DNA of 64,000 nucleotides from Valencia hispanica (lineage: Eukaryota > Chordata > Actinopteri > Cyprinodontiformes > Valenciidae), in assembly GCA_963556495.2 (NCBI GenBank), contig OY747713.1, positions 30,917,961 to 30,981,960 of the forward strand. The letters run 5' to 3'. The notes beneath the pieces were generated by a model, which was not told the DNA's origin, made no database searches, and saw nothing but the letters and a program-made list of their open reading frames with translations. The position numbers and the translations under genes are program-made. Positions 26,201 through 35,151 of this stretch are shown here, in pieces. The stretch's first letter is position 1. The number at the start of each line of letters is the position of its first letter.

Positions 26201-29200
26201 AATTTTAGTGATCCTGATTAACTTTACATGTGACAATATTTGGTCTAAGTCTATGTCTGGGCTAAGAAGAGGGGTTGAAGAGAGAAGCCTTTTCTTTTCA
26301 AAAGAAAACCTCCAGGCCAGGCTAAAATCTTCTCAAACCTTGTAGGAGCACATATTATAATATGATGGCAACAAGCTTGAACTGCTGGCCACAATTTTTA
26401 AAAGAAAATTCGAATTGGGTGAGCCTGATTATCTGTGAGGTCACCGGCGGAGGACTGAGATTTCTTCACAAACTTACAGATTTGGAAAACTGGTGTAAGG
26501 CGGAAAGAGAATTATTGCCAAGCCAACATGTGGTATGCTGATAAAGGGGTTAATAAATGCTGTCTTTGAATCTAAAGGTGGTTTATTATTTGTATTAGTC
26601 TGAGGTTATGTAAAATAACAAAACCAGGGTTTTGCATCGGTTTCTGTCGTTTTTTTCTTATAATTTGTTTCTCAATGAAATTGTACAGAATACATACCAA
26701 ATTAAAGGTCATATTTTTGTTATCCTGTAACTGATCCCCTGTAACTCTAGTGTAGCGACTCCTCTTGGATGCTTTAGCAGATTTCAAAACACAAATATCC
26801 ACCCTCAGTGCTCAGACTGCACACTGCAGGCATTTGGATGCTTTGGTGTTGATCTTAAAACACGAACACACTAGCACCCCTGACCCAAATCTCTCTTTAA
26901 AACTTCTGCACACCAAAACAAACATGTAATCCATGTTTAAGCACATCTGTCCTGCTTTGTTCTCTTCCGAGTCTTTTTAAGCTCCACTGGCTTTATTTCA
27001 GTGGTTACATCTGTCATGACAGAGTCGGCTCTATGAAGTGTCACGTCTGATGGTGTTAGAGTGATACGAACCGTACAGTTTATTCTGCAATGTTAAAAAA
27101 AAGAGGGTTGATGGATACAGATGGAATATAATTCAAAGAAAAAGAAAGCATCTTTTGGCATGTTTATTAGCACACAGGGAATTAGTAGATATAGAAGAAT
27201 AAACAGAAAACCTAATTAATTGAAAAATAAGGTTTTTTAGTTTAGCTGAGCTGATTGGTTCTTTAATAAAAATAATAGAACATGCAAAGAGCCTGTTTTT
27301 TCAGAATTTCAGCTTCAACAATGCATCAAACGGCAGGACAGACGTTTTTCATAAGCAAATCACTGTGTTTATACTGTTCTCTATTTTTGTTGTTACTGTA
27401 GAAGTTAAGGAGGGATCAACCCACTCACCCAGCATAAAGACAGACTGCACAGGAGACAGCATCAGTTTCCCAGAGAGAGAGGTTTGTATAAATAGACACA
27501 GTGACATTTGTCTTTATACTTGACCTTTAACCCAGCAGGAGTTTTATCCAATGGCATCAAGAAAACAATCCACCAAAAGGTGTTGAAGTAGCGCACATCT
27601 GTGTCCATCAAGTCAGTCTTTAACCTCTGTCAATTCCACTTTACTCATTTGCAGCTGTGTGTAGATTTGTTGCTTTAATGAAGTTTGTGATGCTGGCACA
27701 ATTTCCCGTCCTGCCCAGTAGGATAAAAACATCGAGGGGGGGGGGGGGGTCTCTCATGTGGCTAAAGCTGTCACTTAGCTGGGCTAGAACAGGAAGGAGT
27801 CCAGATTAGGACTGGCAGGAACACAGAAGCAAAGGCGTCTACATGGGGAAAAAAAATAGGACAAGAAATTGGACATGGGGAAAAAGTATGTCAAGGGAGT
27901 TCTGTCCGATTAGTTTGCAGCTGTAGTTGTTCGGGGATCAGATGGTTCTTATTTATCGTTTTATTATTTACCACTTTCTTTTTACATGTTTTTTTTTTTA
28001 ACCAACCATCACTATTTTCCAGGTTAGCCTTATTATTTTACCCCTTTATTCTTGTTTAAATGACCTTCTCCTGTCTTTATTGGCGTGTCCTTAGATCTCC
28101 GAGGTACATGGAAGCCCAGTCCATAGTTACTCTGGATCGGTTCGCAGCGATTGGACCCCTGGCAGCAAAGAGGGCTCCCCCAGAAAAACACTGCATGGTT
28201 GGTTCATATGCACTCTAGGAATTAAACACATCAAACTGAGGAGATCTACTGATACAATCTTCTTGGGTGGCTTAAAATGTAAATGTTTCTAATTTTAATG
28301 TATATTTTTTGCAGATTCTCAGTTAGCTGCAAAGTCAAGTCTATCTCATGGCCTGGAGGAACACAGACACGCTCTAGAACTAAGGTAAAACAAACAATAA
28401 GGCATAATTATTTTCTTATTATACTTTATTTTAAGGACAAAGCAAGCAAAAAAGTATAGGTGGAAAAATCTGGTTCAGGAGAGGGGCAGGGAGAAAACCG
28501 CAACCAGGGAGAGGTGTTGAGGAGCAGCAGAGACCAAGAACTGTATGAAAACTGATCATGAACATATACAATCAATCAAGTTGAAAAAGAGGGAGCATTT
28601 AGAGGGACTTGAAATTAGCTGATAAAACTGCTGAGAGGCAACAGAAAATTAAACAAAAAAGAGAGTGAGCAAGGTGGAAAATAGAATGAAATACAAAAAG
28701 TGAAAAACTTTCATTCAAACCGTGAGACAGCTGAAGGTCTCCCCTAATCATCTGTTAAGTATCATGTAAATCCATCTAATGTTGTTTGTTGTTATGCACA
28801 GAGCTTATTGTAGCTGACATAACTCAGCATATAGGTATGCGCCATGATTATAACACAAAGCATTAATATTCAGTTTTTAATTTGCTTTGGGTTAAGTTTT
28901 CACAAATCTGTGAAAAACCTAACTTACTTCTTTTCTCAATTTCACAATTTAATTACAATAAAAAAAGCCATACCTAGATAAGAAAACAAAAAAGAAACAA
29001 TATTGCTTCTGAATTTTGAAGCTCTTTATTTTCTTCTTTCTGCTACACTGTAACAAAGTGCCAAAGTTTAGCATAATATTCTGTAGAGTTTCACTTTCAA
29101 AAACTATTACTGATTCATAAATGTTTGTGTGAGAGTATAAATGTGTCAGATAACAATACCCCTGCACGATTTATGTGACATTTCTCTATTTCACCATTTT

Positions 29201-32200
29201 TCTTTATTTTCCAGTTCTACAGAGTTGCCAATAGATGGCAGTGCACAGAAACCAAAGGACAAGGTAAATGAGTTTTCCTCTTTGCTACAGAAATGACGAA
29301 TCACTTTCAAGCTGCTGTACAAAAATACATTATAAAACTATTTTCATTTGTGTTATTATAAGCTAAACTGGAAGGGGCTTTTATAGTTTTCTAAACCCAC
29401 CATAAAGTCTGTTTTTCAAACTAAAATTACAGCAAATCCGCACACTTTTGGAGAAAAAAAGAAAAGAAAAATATTTTTTATTTATGTATTGATGCATTGT
29501 TTTATTTTTGCTAAACAGAGCTCACTTACATGGCCCCAGTTCTTCTCCTATTCATATTATATGGTATTGTATTTTGTTATGTTTTGTCATTTATCAAACA
29601 ATCCACTAAAAAGGGAATAAGATGCTTCTCTGTGAGATAAATCAGGGATGAATCATTGCATTAAACCATAAATGCATCATTAACTGGAAACAGAATCAAT
29701 TATTATCTGTTTGATTTAGTACGTGGGTCTTACAGCAAAACTCTATCAGATGTGATTAACATAATATTAAAAAAGATTACTTTTTTGATCCTGAACAAGC
29801 TCTGTCCTGTTCTCTCCCTCTCTCTCTCTCTGAGAACAAGCTTATCTGAAGACGAGTGTAAATCAGAAGATAATTCAAAGCAGAATTTATGTGCATATGA
29901 GAAGGTTTTAGGTGAAGATTCGACTTACAGAGCTGAGAGTCTTAGCCTGGAAGATTAGTCTGACTTTTAGCTCAAACACTGCCAAGGCTCAAATAATCCC
30001 TTTAAGCTGCTGAAGACAAAATCTTTTATTACATCTGGTCATGACAGACTTTGAAATCTGCTCTCTGTTTGGGGGTTAATATGAATTCTTGGATGGAATA
30101 GAACTGCCTCTGTATAAGCTCCTAACAAATTTTCAGGCTTCATCTAATGACGATAGTTTGTTCTTTCTGTTGGCTCTGAAAGTTAAAGTAGAGATATTAG
30201 AATATAAAGGTATGATTTTCTTCATATTCATTTATATGAAGAAAATCATAACTTTATATTCTAATATCTCTCTCTCTCTATATATATAATGTTTTTTCTT
30301 TTTTTAATATACAAACAATTTAAAGTGTGTGATGCATTTGTGTATTCAGGGCTCCTGAGTCTGTACTTTGTCTGTCTCAGCTTTGCACGTCTAGAAACGT
30401 CTGCCAGTTCTTTCAAAAAAGGTTCAAGCTACATAAATTAACTATTGAATGAAAAATAATTTCTTATCAGAAAGAGTGTTTAAAAACATCATCAAAAGGT
30501 CAAATAATTTTCCTCCCCCTTTGCAATTGCACCGTATTTTGTGTTGGTCTATAAAACACAATCCTCCTAAAATAATTCAAAAGTTGGTGATTGTAATGTG
30601 ACAAAGTTCAAGGGGTGAGAATAGTTTTGCACTGCACTGTCGTGTAACGATTGGAAACCATCCAGCTTAATCCAACCTAATCGCATTTATAATTTGTGTT
30701 GTGATTTAGCATCTAAGCATTTAAAATATCAGGCGTTTATTTCTATGTTCTTTTCATAAAACACAACTTTTAATAGTTAAAATTCATCAGAAGAATCACA
30801 TTGATTATTCTGGTATACAATCAGAGATATGCCTTCCTTCTACTGATTTATTCACTTCTCATTTCCTCTCTTTGTTCTAGAAATATACCCAACTATCCAC
30901 CCTTGATTTGACTGTCCACTCACTAATGCTACATCAAGTTACTCTAAATCAATAACACTTCACAGAAGCATCAGTAAAGCTAAAGTACCCCAGTTAATCA
31001 GCTAAATTCTGTCTCAAAGCCAGCTGGCTCCCACCAAACAAAACTCACAGAGTACAATTCTGATTATTCAGGTGCCAACTCTGGGCGATGACCTGAGCGC
31101 CAGCAGCAGCAGCAGCTCAGTGGAGATCAGTGGTCTGCTTCGCGCAACCAAGGCGTCAGGGCGCTCACACAACCCGGTGCTGTCCTCAGACGAGGTACAA
31201 AATACAATAATAAAATATTCTCTTCCTCATTGGAGAAGTCATATTTATTTTCTTGTTGAACTTAGAAAAAAACCCACCAGCAGTAAACAGTTTCCATCAA
31301 ATAGTCTTCGCCTGAGTTCAGACTTGATGCCTTGAGATAGATATCCTAGGCTTTTGTAGCTGAAGCCACTTCATTTCTGCTCTGTTAACAACCCCAGTCC
31401 TTCTCTCTTTCTTCATGCTGCAATGATCAGAGTCTGGATATGATAGATGATGAGGTGAGACAGAGGCTGCCAGCCTCCAGAGCACATGTTACTCTACATG
31501 TGTGTTTTTGTGTCCATGTTGTGCTTGAAATATTTTTTTTGCCTTGCTATCATTGGAGAAGAACGATCGTTTATGCATGTGTCTGACAGATTTTCACAAA
31601 CTATGAAGTTCATTTTTTAAATGTATGCAACTTGCTGTAAATTTAGCTGCTGTTTATTATCTGGATCAGTTTTCATTCTGCTTTGCCGAAGCTCTCAGTC
31701 TTTGTGCTCCATTTTGCATCTAATGTGCTTTTATATCCTGTGAAATGTTAGATTTTAGACGAAGCGCAGTCTTTGAAGCAGCATCAGTTGCAGAACCGCA
31801 GCATTACGGAGTGGACCTCACAGCAAGTGGCGCGCTGGCTCACAGGCCTCAATTTAGAACACCACATCCCAGAATTCACTGCCAAAAACATAGACGGGGA
31901 GCAGCTGCTGCAGCTGGATAGTGCTGAACTCAAGGTGACTTTGTGTTTCTGGTCTAAAAGAAAATGTTGATAGGATAGGTAAACGTGTTAGTAATATGAA
32001 AAAATATATATATTAAATTAGTTTATGTCCATTTCAATCCTGAAGCAGTTATATTCAGTGCAATTCTGGTGACTCGTTATGGGTGTGAATGTTATTTAAA
32101 TTTGGTGCCTTTGTTGTAAATTTCTCTAATCCTCACAAGATCAACATGATACATACATGTAAAAATATGCAAGAAAGCTGAAACCTAATATATTGTTCAG

Positions 32201-33051
32201 TAACCTTTAGCAAGGAGAACCTCCACCACTGACATCTTTCTTCCCTAAACCATCTTTAATGTATGTTTGGAATCATTTTCCTGTTGGACAAAACTTAAAT
32301 GTCCTTTTTTGACTGTCCAGTGACTAATTTAAACTCAAAATGAAGAAAGTGCAAGTATCTGTACTCCATTGTCATTCCATCCTGTAGAATCATACGTTTT
32401 TGTGCTGTCACACTGCATGATACTGCCACTACCATGCTTGACAAATAATACAGTGCTCTTTGATTAAAAACCTCACTTAAAACAAAAACTTGTTACAAAC
32501 CCCCAACATTAACACTAATGAAGATTGACATGCCATGCATAAAAGTTGGGTCCATGTTTGGAAACCAACCAGTTTGAATGAGCTCTACTAGTTCTGCCAA
32601 GAACAGTAATCAAATATCCAGCCAAAAATATGCCCAGACTTTTTTGATGGCACATTTCTTCCAATCACTGTGCTCCAATAAGTAATTAATGGTAGACAAT
32701 ATATTTATACTCATATTTTGTCTGAAAGCTTCCCAATACTTGTAAACAGGATGTACCTTGATCACGAAAACATATTTAAATGATAGTGCTTCTGTTAAAC
32801 TGCACTAAAAGGACAGACTAAATTCAAGCTAAATTAAATAAAACAATGCTTGGTTATTCTTTCAGACCCTCGGTGTCACTACTTCCCAGGACCGTACCCT
32901 GATCAAGAAAAAGATCAAAGACCTTAAAATCCTAATGGAGAAGGCCAGGAGGAACCAGGAGAAAGTGGAGAAACAACGCGAGAAGCAGCGGAAGAAAGAG
33001 CTGGAGCAGCAGCAGCAGAAGGATGCATGCAACGAAAGATCCACAGAGTGA
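5080..33051 (+). CDS. ppp1r9a: Neurabin-1, C-terminal 17 coding exons (partial gene)
   Basis: Neurabin-1 scaffolds protein phosphatase 1 on F-actin in neurites and dendritic spines. Coding exons: 5080-5212, 5870-5990, 10810-10914, 17376-17511, 21000-21146, 22273-22326, 22772-23001, 24055-24151, 25269-25404, 27402-27481, 28095-28197, 28315-28384, 29215-29263, 31072-31194, 31431-31454, 31752-31934 and 32866-33051 (TGA at 33049). All are GT-AG, and phases join into 1977 nt, or 658 residues. Domain order is the linker after the PP1 docking motif ([13 protein letters not shown]), PDZ, long coiled coil, Ser-rich disordered linker, SAM, and a Lys/Glu/Gln-rich tail. The SAM domain separates it from spinophilin (PPP1R9B), which lacks one. 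The actin-binding N-terminus and the PP1 RVxF motif must lie in exons upstream of the window. The intron before 5080 is in phase 0. Confidence 0.96.
5870..17511 (+). CDS. ppp1r9a: ppp1r9a PDZ domain exons (three exons)
   Basis: The PDZ domain is split over 5870-5990, 10810-10914 and the first part of 17376-17511. The carboxylate-binding loop is [12 protein letters not shown]. Later strands read [19 protein letters not shown] and FVIGRERPG. The third exon continues into the start of the coiled coil ([19 protein letters not shown]) and an acidic YDADDDE. The two introns between them are long (about 4.8 and 6.5 kb) and hold most of the repeats in this half of the window. Confidence 0.95.
6015..7020 (-). 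mobile_element. Tc1-like transposon, broken transposase
   Basis: The left end reads 'agtgctttgcaaacgtattcaaacc', continuing to 'gaagtggaaggagaatgata'. The right end carries the inverted counterpart 'ttccttccacttcacaatcatg' and 'gttgtggttgtaacgcaac'. Between them (6307-6582, minus) a decayed transposase shows [19 protein letters not shown] and [15 protein letters not shown], matching the DDE-domain landmarks IMLWGCF, KYREILEEN and WPSQSPDLNPIENL. The Asp/Glu catalytic set is incomplete and the frame is short, so the element is inactive. Confidence 0.8.
8276..8700. mobile_element. Non-autonomous MITE of the 'CGATA' type
   Basis: It starts 'agggatgtgtattggtaaaattctggcgatatgatatgtatcacgata' in content and ends with 'gaatatcgatacaatatcggg'. 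Repeated cgata/tatcg words facing inward are the hallmark of a common fish hAT-type MITE. The ends are not sharply defined and no protein is encoded. Confidence 0.45.
10072..10242 (-). mobile_element. tRNA-derived SINE with target-site duplication
   Basis: On the minus strand it starts 'ggggcagtgcgtggtctag', then has a B-box-like 'agggttcgattctcg', then a tail with 'ctgtgtgaatac' and 'aaaggccagaaaaacc'. It is flanked by a 14-bp duplication with one mismatch, CCTTA(C/G)TGACTATT, at 10058-10071 and 10243-10256. The tRNA-like head plus duplication supports a SINE rather than a tRNA gene. Confidence 0.7.
11560..12080. mobile_element. Degenerate Tc1-like relic
   Basis: Recognisable Tc1 phrases are 'aggatggtgctgtcaccac' (reverse of the GGGS-IMLW region), 'ctggctttggaatggataaagcagg' and 'agtggtctaatatccagcccaaaatataccagaagactgctgatggc', the last two matching the 3' half of a fish Tc1 transposase gene. 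No intact frame remains. Confidence 0.5.
14690..14790 (+). mobile_element. Tc1 transposase gene scrap
   Basis: The string 'ggcctagtcaaagtctagacttagatccaattgtgaatctgtg' in content corresponds to the WPSQSPDLNPIENLW motif of Tc1 transposases at the DNA level. The surrounding frame is lost. Confidence 0.5.
16510..17173. mobile_element. hAT-type MITE with 8-bp target duplication
   Basis: The ends are inverted: 'tagggctgtcaaacg' at the left and 'tttgacagccct' plus 'a' at the right. The flanking 8-mers are attacatt (16502-16509) and attatatt (17174-17181), 7 of 8 identical, which fits a hAT insertion. The 664-bp interior lacks a transposase. It carries a LINE-derived patch at about 16853-16905 that shares 24 identical bases with positions 48-71 of this window. 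It sits next to the ATATT array. Confidence 0.75.
17174..17274. repeat. (ATATT)n pentanucleotide array
   Basis: About 20 copies of a 5-bp ATATT unit directly abutting the right end of the hAT-type MITE. A short degenerate stretch of the same word lies to the left of the MITE (16489-16508). The insertion therefore went into an ATATT tract, or the array grew from its flank. Confidence 0.92.
18430..18668 (+). mobile_element. 3' end of an L2/Rex-like LINE
   Basis: The segment ends 'taaagtcctttgagttgcaatg', 'aaaagcgttttataaataaagt' and a TTGATTGATTGA tail at 18650-18668. This is the stereotyped 3' UTR and short tandem tail of a common fish LINE. Only the 3' end is present, as expected from 5'-truncated retrotransposition. 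Confidence 0.65.
18676..18762. mobile_element. Tc1 terminal fragment
   Basis: 'tacagtggattgcaaaaacattc' followed by 'tgtcactttaaaatgattaac' and 'ttatgttattgggattg' resembles the left terminal repeat of the same Tc1 family seen elsewhere in the window. Confidence 0.45.
18763..18990. mobile_element. hAT-type MITE ('cccaaccctgg' family)
   Basis: The left arm is 'tgtttcccaacccaggttgtcaag' and 'agatgtttccctgttttaacacacctgattcaga'. The right arm carries 'tgtcaggtgtgctgaagcagag' and 'caggg'. The two halves are roughly inverted copies, typical of an abundant fish MITE. Confidence 0.55.
21000..25404 (+). CDS. ppp1r9a: ppp1r9a coiled-coil exons (five exons)
   Basis: Exons 21000-21146, 22273-22326, 22772-23001, 24055-24151 and 25269-25404. 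They encode an acidic [14 protein letters not shown] segment and then a long heptad-rich coiled coil with the family-typical runs [31 protein letters not shown] and [14 protein letters not shown]. The stretch ends in [10 protein letters not shown] and a Ser/Pro-rich region. The acceptor of the first of these exons is a tandem NAGNAG, and the donor of the last (agag|gtcttt) is weak (see findings). Confidence 0.93.
21147..24054. other. ppp1r9a introns around coiled-coil exons
   Basis: Introns 21147-22272, 22327-22771 and 23002-24054. No repeat element or RNA gene is recognisable. The block 23690-23880 is GC-richer than its surroundings but has no defined identity. Confidence 0.6.
24152..27401. 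other. ppp1r9a introns flanking the poly-Asn exon
   Basis: Introns 24152-25268 and 25405-27401. The first shows nothing I can name. The second has a possible Tc1 relic (25770-26560) and otherwise AT-rich sequence with no supported exon. Confidence 0.6.
25770..26560. mobile_element. Possible Tc1/mariner relic
   Basis: 'agcccaaaataattcatac' near 25778 is a typical Tc1-type end. The interior phrases 'gaagagaggggttgaagag' and 'aaaacctccaggccag' are reminiscent of a Tc1 interior. No transposase motif survives, so the call and its limits are tentative. Confidence 0.35.
27402..31194 (+). CDS. ppp1r9a: ppp1r9a disordered-linker exons (five exons)
   Basis: Exons 27402-27481, 28095-28197, 28315-28384, 29215-29263 and 31072-31194 connect the coiled coil to the SAM domain. 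Residues are Ser/Thr/Gly/Pro-rich, for example [28 protein letters not shown] and [17 protein letters not shown]. This is the least conserved part of neurabin, so these exons rest mainly on phase continuity (1, 0, 1, 2, 0) and good splice sites rather than on residue identity. Confidence 0.85.
27736..27750. repeat. Poly-G run
   Basis: About 14 consecutive G in an intron of ppp1r9a. It is a candidate for length variation. Confidence 0.9.
30191..30270. repeat. 37-bp near-perfect inverted repeat, 6-nt loop
   Basis: The left arm 30191-30227 and right arm 30234-30270 are reverse complements over 37 bp with one mismatch (G at 30210). They are separated by the loop tcattt. As RNA this would be a single long hairpin inside ppp1r9a pre-mRNA. 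No TIR-type repeat family is recognised. Confidence 0.95.
30500..30643. mobile_element. Tc1 terminal fragment
   Basis: 'tttgtgttggtctataaaacacaatcc' and 'gtaatgtgacaaagttcaagg', then 'gaatagttttgcactgcactgt', match the right terminal repeat of the common fish Tc1 family. Confidence 0.65.
31431..31454 (+). CDS. ppp1r9a: ppp1r9a 24-nt microexon
   Basis: An eight-codon exon, SLDMIDDE, between '...tgcaatgatcag' and 'gtgaga'. Both flanking introns are phase 0, so it can be skipped without shifting the frame. The residues match the conserved SLDMIDDE segment preceding ILD in neurabin-1. Upstream sits a pyrimidine tract (about 31398-31412) followed by TGCTGC at 31416-31421, between the tract and the AG. 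Confidence 0.9.
31752..33051 (+). CDS. ppp1r9a: ppp1r9a SAM domain and C-terminal exons
   Basis: Exon 31752-31934 encodes most of the SAM domain ([20 protein letters not shown] through [13 protein letters not shown]). Exon 32866-33051 completes it ([20 protein letters not shown]) and adds a basic coiled tail, ending [14 protein letters not shown] and TGA. The SAM domain is the main evidence for neurabin-1 rather than spinophilin. The final ~10 residues diverge from what I know of mammalian neurabin-1, as expected for a fast-evolving tail. Confidence 0.95.
32130..32660. mobile_element. Degenerate Tc1-like relic in the last ppp1r9a intron
   Basis: The DNA-level phrases 'cactgcatgatactgccactaccatgcttg', 'gggtccatgtttggaaaccaacc' and 'aatatccagccaaaaatatgcccagac' match different portions of a fish Tc1 element. 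There is no open frame. It lies in intron 31935-32865, which otherwise holds nothing recognisable. Confidence 0.55.
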
Positions 33052-33888
33052 AAAGAACCTTACCTCCTGTTGTACTGTAGCGCCACATGGAGTAGCATCC
33101 TGCGGAGCGGAAAGTCAGCAGGTCCCTCGAAGAAACCCAGAGGGACACCTGCTCTGCAGTGCTCAACACTGGAACTCTACTGCTGACCTTCAGAAGGGGC
33201 TGAGTGACTATTCACCCAGCATACCAAAACTAAAACAAGTTTTTTAGTTGGTGAATCCTGTTCTTCATTTCCCCGTTTTTTTCCCCCATTCTGTAATTTT
33301 ACCCTTTTCGAGAAGTTACTAAGTTCTATTTATTTTGCTGTTTATAGCTGTAAATTGGGTTTATTTATTCATATCCAGAGTCAGTCTATGACAAAGTTCA
33401 CCCCATCCTCCTCCCATATCATAAAAAAACATGTTCATGTATAGTGATAAATACAGATGCAAATATGTCTAATGTGTCGCCTCAATAGACTTGTGTAAAG
33501 CTAAAGGAGCAGAATCTGTTTTTGTGAAACAGGTCAGGTCTGTGAGGTAGATTTTAAAAGGCTATCCTCATCTCCCTCTATTGGCTGTCCCTATGCTGCT
33601 TATTTTCTCCACCCAATGAAGCAGAACAGGGAGGAAGATGATCTGTTGGAGAACACTGGAAGTGCAAACACTGTAAATGTTAACATTGTACATCAAAAAG
33701 CAGTTTGACTGACAAAAGACGTTCTGTATTCAGTGGACTGAGTTTGTAGGTGATTTTCAGGTACTGTGCAAGCAGTGAATTTGTAACCTAATCTAATCCT
33801 CAAGAAGCTCATTTACTGAAACTTCCTGCTCATATAATGTTGCTCCGACTCCACTAATAACCTGCTTTTGACCTCTTTTTGTAATAAA
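33052..33888 (+). other. ppp1r9a: ppp1r9a 3' UTR with polyadenylation signal
   Basis: Sequence downstream of the TGA runs to an AATAAA at 33883-33888, a plausible proximal polyadenylation signal. Other AATAAA hexamers lie at about 35452 and 36105-36110, so a longer 3' UTR is possible. Confidence 0.5.
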
Positions 33889-34078
33889 GTTAAACCCCGC
33901 TGCTGCCTTTTGACATGCTAGAGTAGTTGAATACTTCCTAAGCTCTACCTGCTTGTGCGTGCGTGTCGAAACAAATTCTAAGCTAATTCTCTTATATTCT
34001 TTATTGTTGTTCTTTTTGATGATTCACATGCAAATATCATGCCTGACACTGTAATGTTACACTGGAAATCCGCATCGA

Positions 34079-35151
34079 TTAGAGATGTACTGATCAGACT
34101 TTTTGGACCGATTTCAGATCTCCAGCTTTTATAAGGCTTGATCAATTGATGCTGATTTGAGCCATTTTCAATTCTGAAAATATCACGTCGTTTAATATGT
34201 TTTTTAAAGCTTTGCAACTATTAGCTGTCATAAGGGCTGGTTTAACATTTAGAACACAAACAAAATGGTTTCAGAGTTCACATTTTAAACTGTCTTTAGT
34301 GTCAGGATTAGCACACCTAGCACGCCTCGCATTAAAAAAATAGTAGTCTCCTTGTAGATTCTTAAGGATGTAGACTTTAACCTTAACTCTGAGAATTCCA
34401 AATCCAGAATGTTCCAAAACCGACAGAGACTGGAAGCTCAAAAGGATAACACAGAACAACTTTGTCATAAATTCAGCTTTCCTGTTACATGTGGAAAGTT
34501 TAGCTTACTCTCACTCTCTCACAGCATAAACAAACTGTAGATATGTCAGGACATGCTGTTGAAAAGAAAAACACTTTCCAAGATTTTTGCAGGATCTTAA
34601 AATTGATTTACATTTTAAAAGATTTGGCTTGAATCCACAGATTTCAGTGGTTGAGTAAAACCCATCAATAATAGCCGTTATGAAGTGTATTGCATATTGT
34701 GTGAAACTAAAGGTAGGTAACTTATAGGACTGTTGTCTCATACCAGAGCTAAAAACACCCGTTTTAGTAGCTAAAGTTATATTTAACTTAACAAAAAAAT
34801 CTTATAAGTCAAATATGAGCTTTTAGGTAAGTAAGTTAAACTGACTTACTTAATGTTTTCTTTGTATAATGGATACAGGTCAAAGATTTAATCCATAATG
34901 GTCTTAAAATTATCCTACAAGTCATAAATTTACATTGTAAATCCTCACTCAGCATCCACACCAAAGAATGTATATGTAGGGTGCTGTTAGCACAACCTGG
35001 TGCTAACAGAACCCTACATATGGTGCATTCACCAATTGGAAAAGGATGTGAATTTTTTTTCCCCGACTGGTCGGAGATCGCTAATGGCCAATCAAGCTGA
35101 AAAATGGTCTGATTCTGCTCACTAGCCAATTGCATCTCGTCGCATCTCTAC
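34079..35151. mobile_element. hAT-like non-autonomous element
   Basis: The left end reads 'tagagatgtactgatcagac'. The right end reads 'ccaattgcatctcgtcgcatctcta', giving short inverted ends around TAGAGATG(T/C). The subterminal 'gactggtcggagatcgctaatggccaatcaagctgaaaaatgg' is typical of a fish hAT MITE. No target duplication was found, so the exact ends are uncertain. Confidence 0.45.
34973..35020. repeat. 21-bp inverted repeat, 6-nt loop
   Basis: The arms 34973-34993 and 35000-35020 are complementary with one mismatch, with loop aacctg. It lies inside the hAT-like element. Confidence 0.9.

Larger units (their letters stand above)
29264..31071. other. ppp1r9a intron with long hairpin and Tc1 end
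   Basis: Intron of 1.8 kb. It contains the near-perfect inverted repeat at 30191-30270, a short CT/AT dinucleotide tract following it, and a Tc1 right end at about 30500-30643. No exon is supported. Confidence 0.75.

Noticed and set aside
5080..33051. Spinophilin (ppp1r9b) as the identity of the first gene
   Set aside because: A clear SAM domain is present near the C-terminus, which spinophilin lacks, and the neighbours are those of ppp1r9a.
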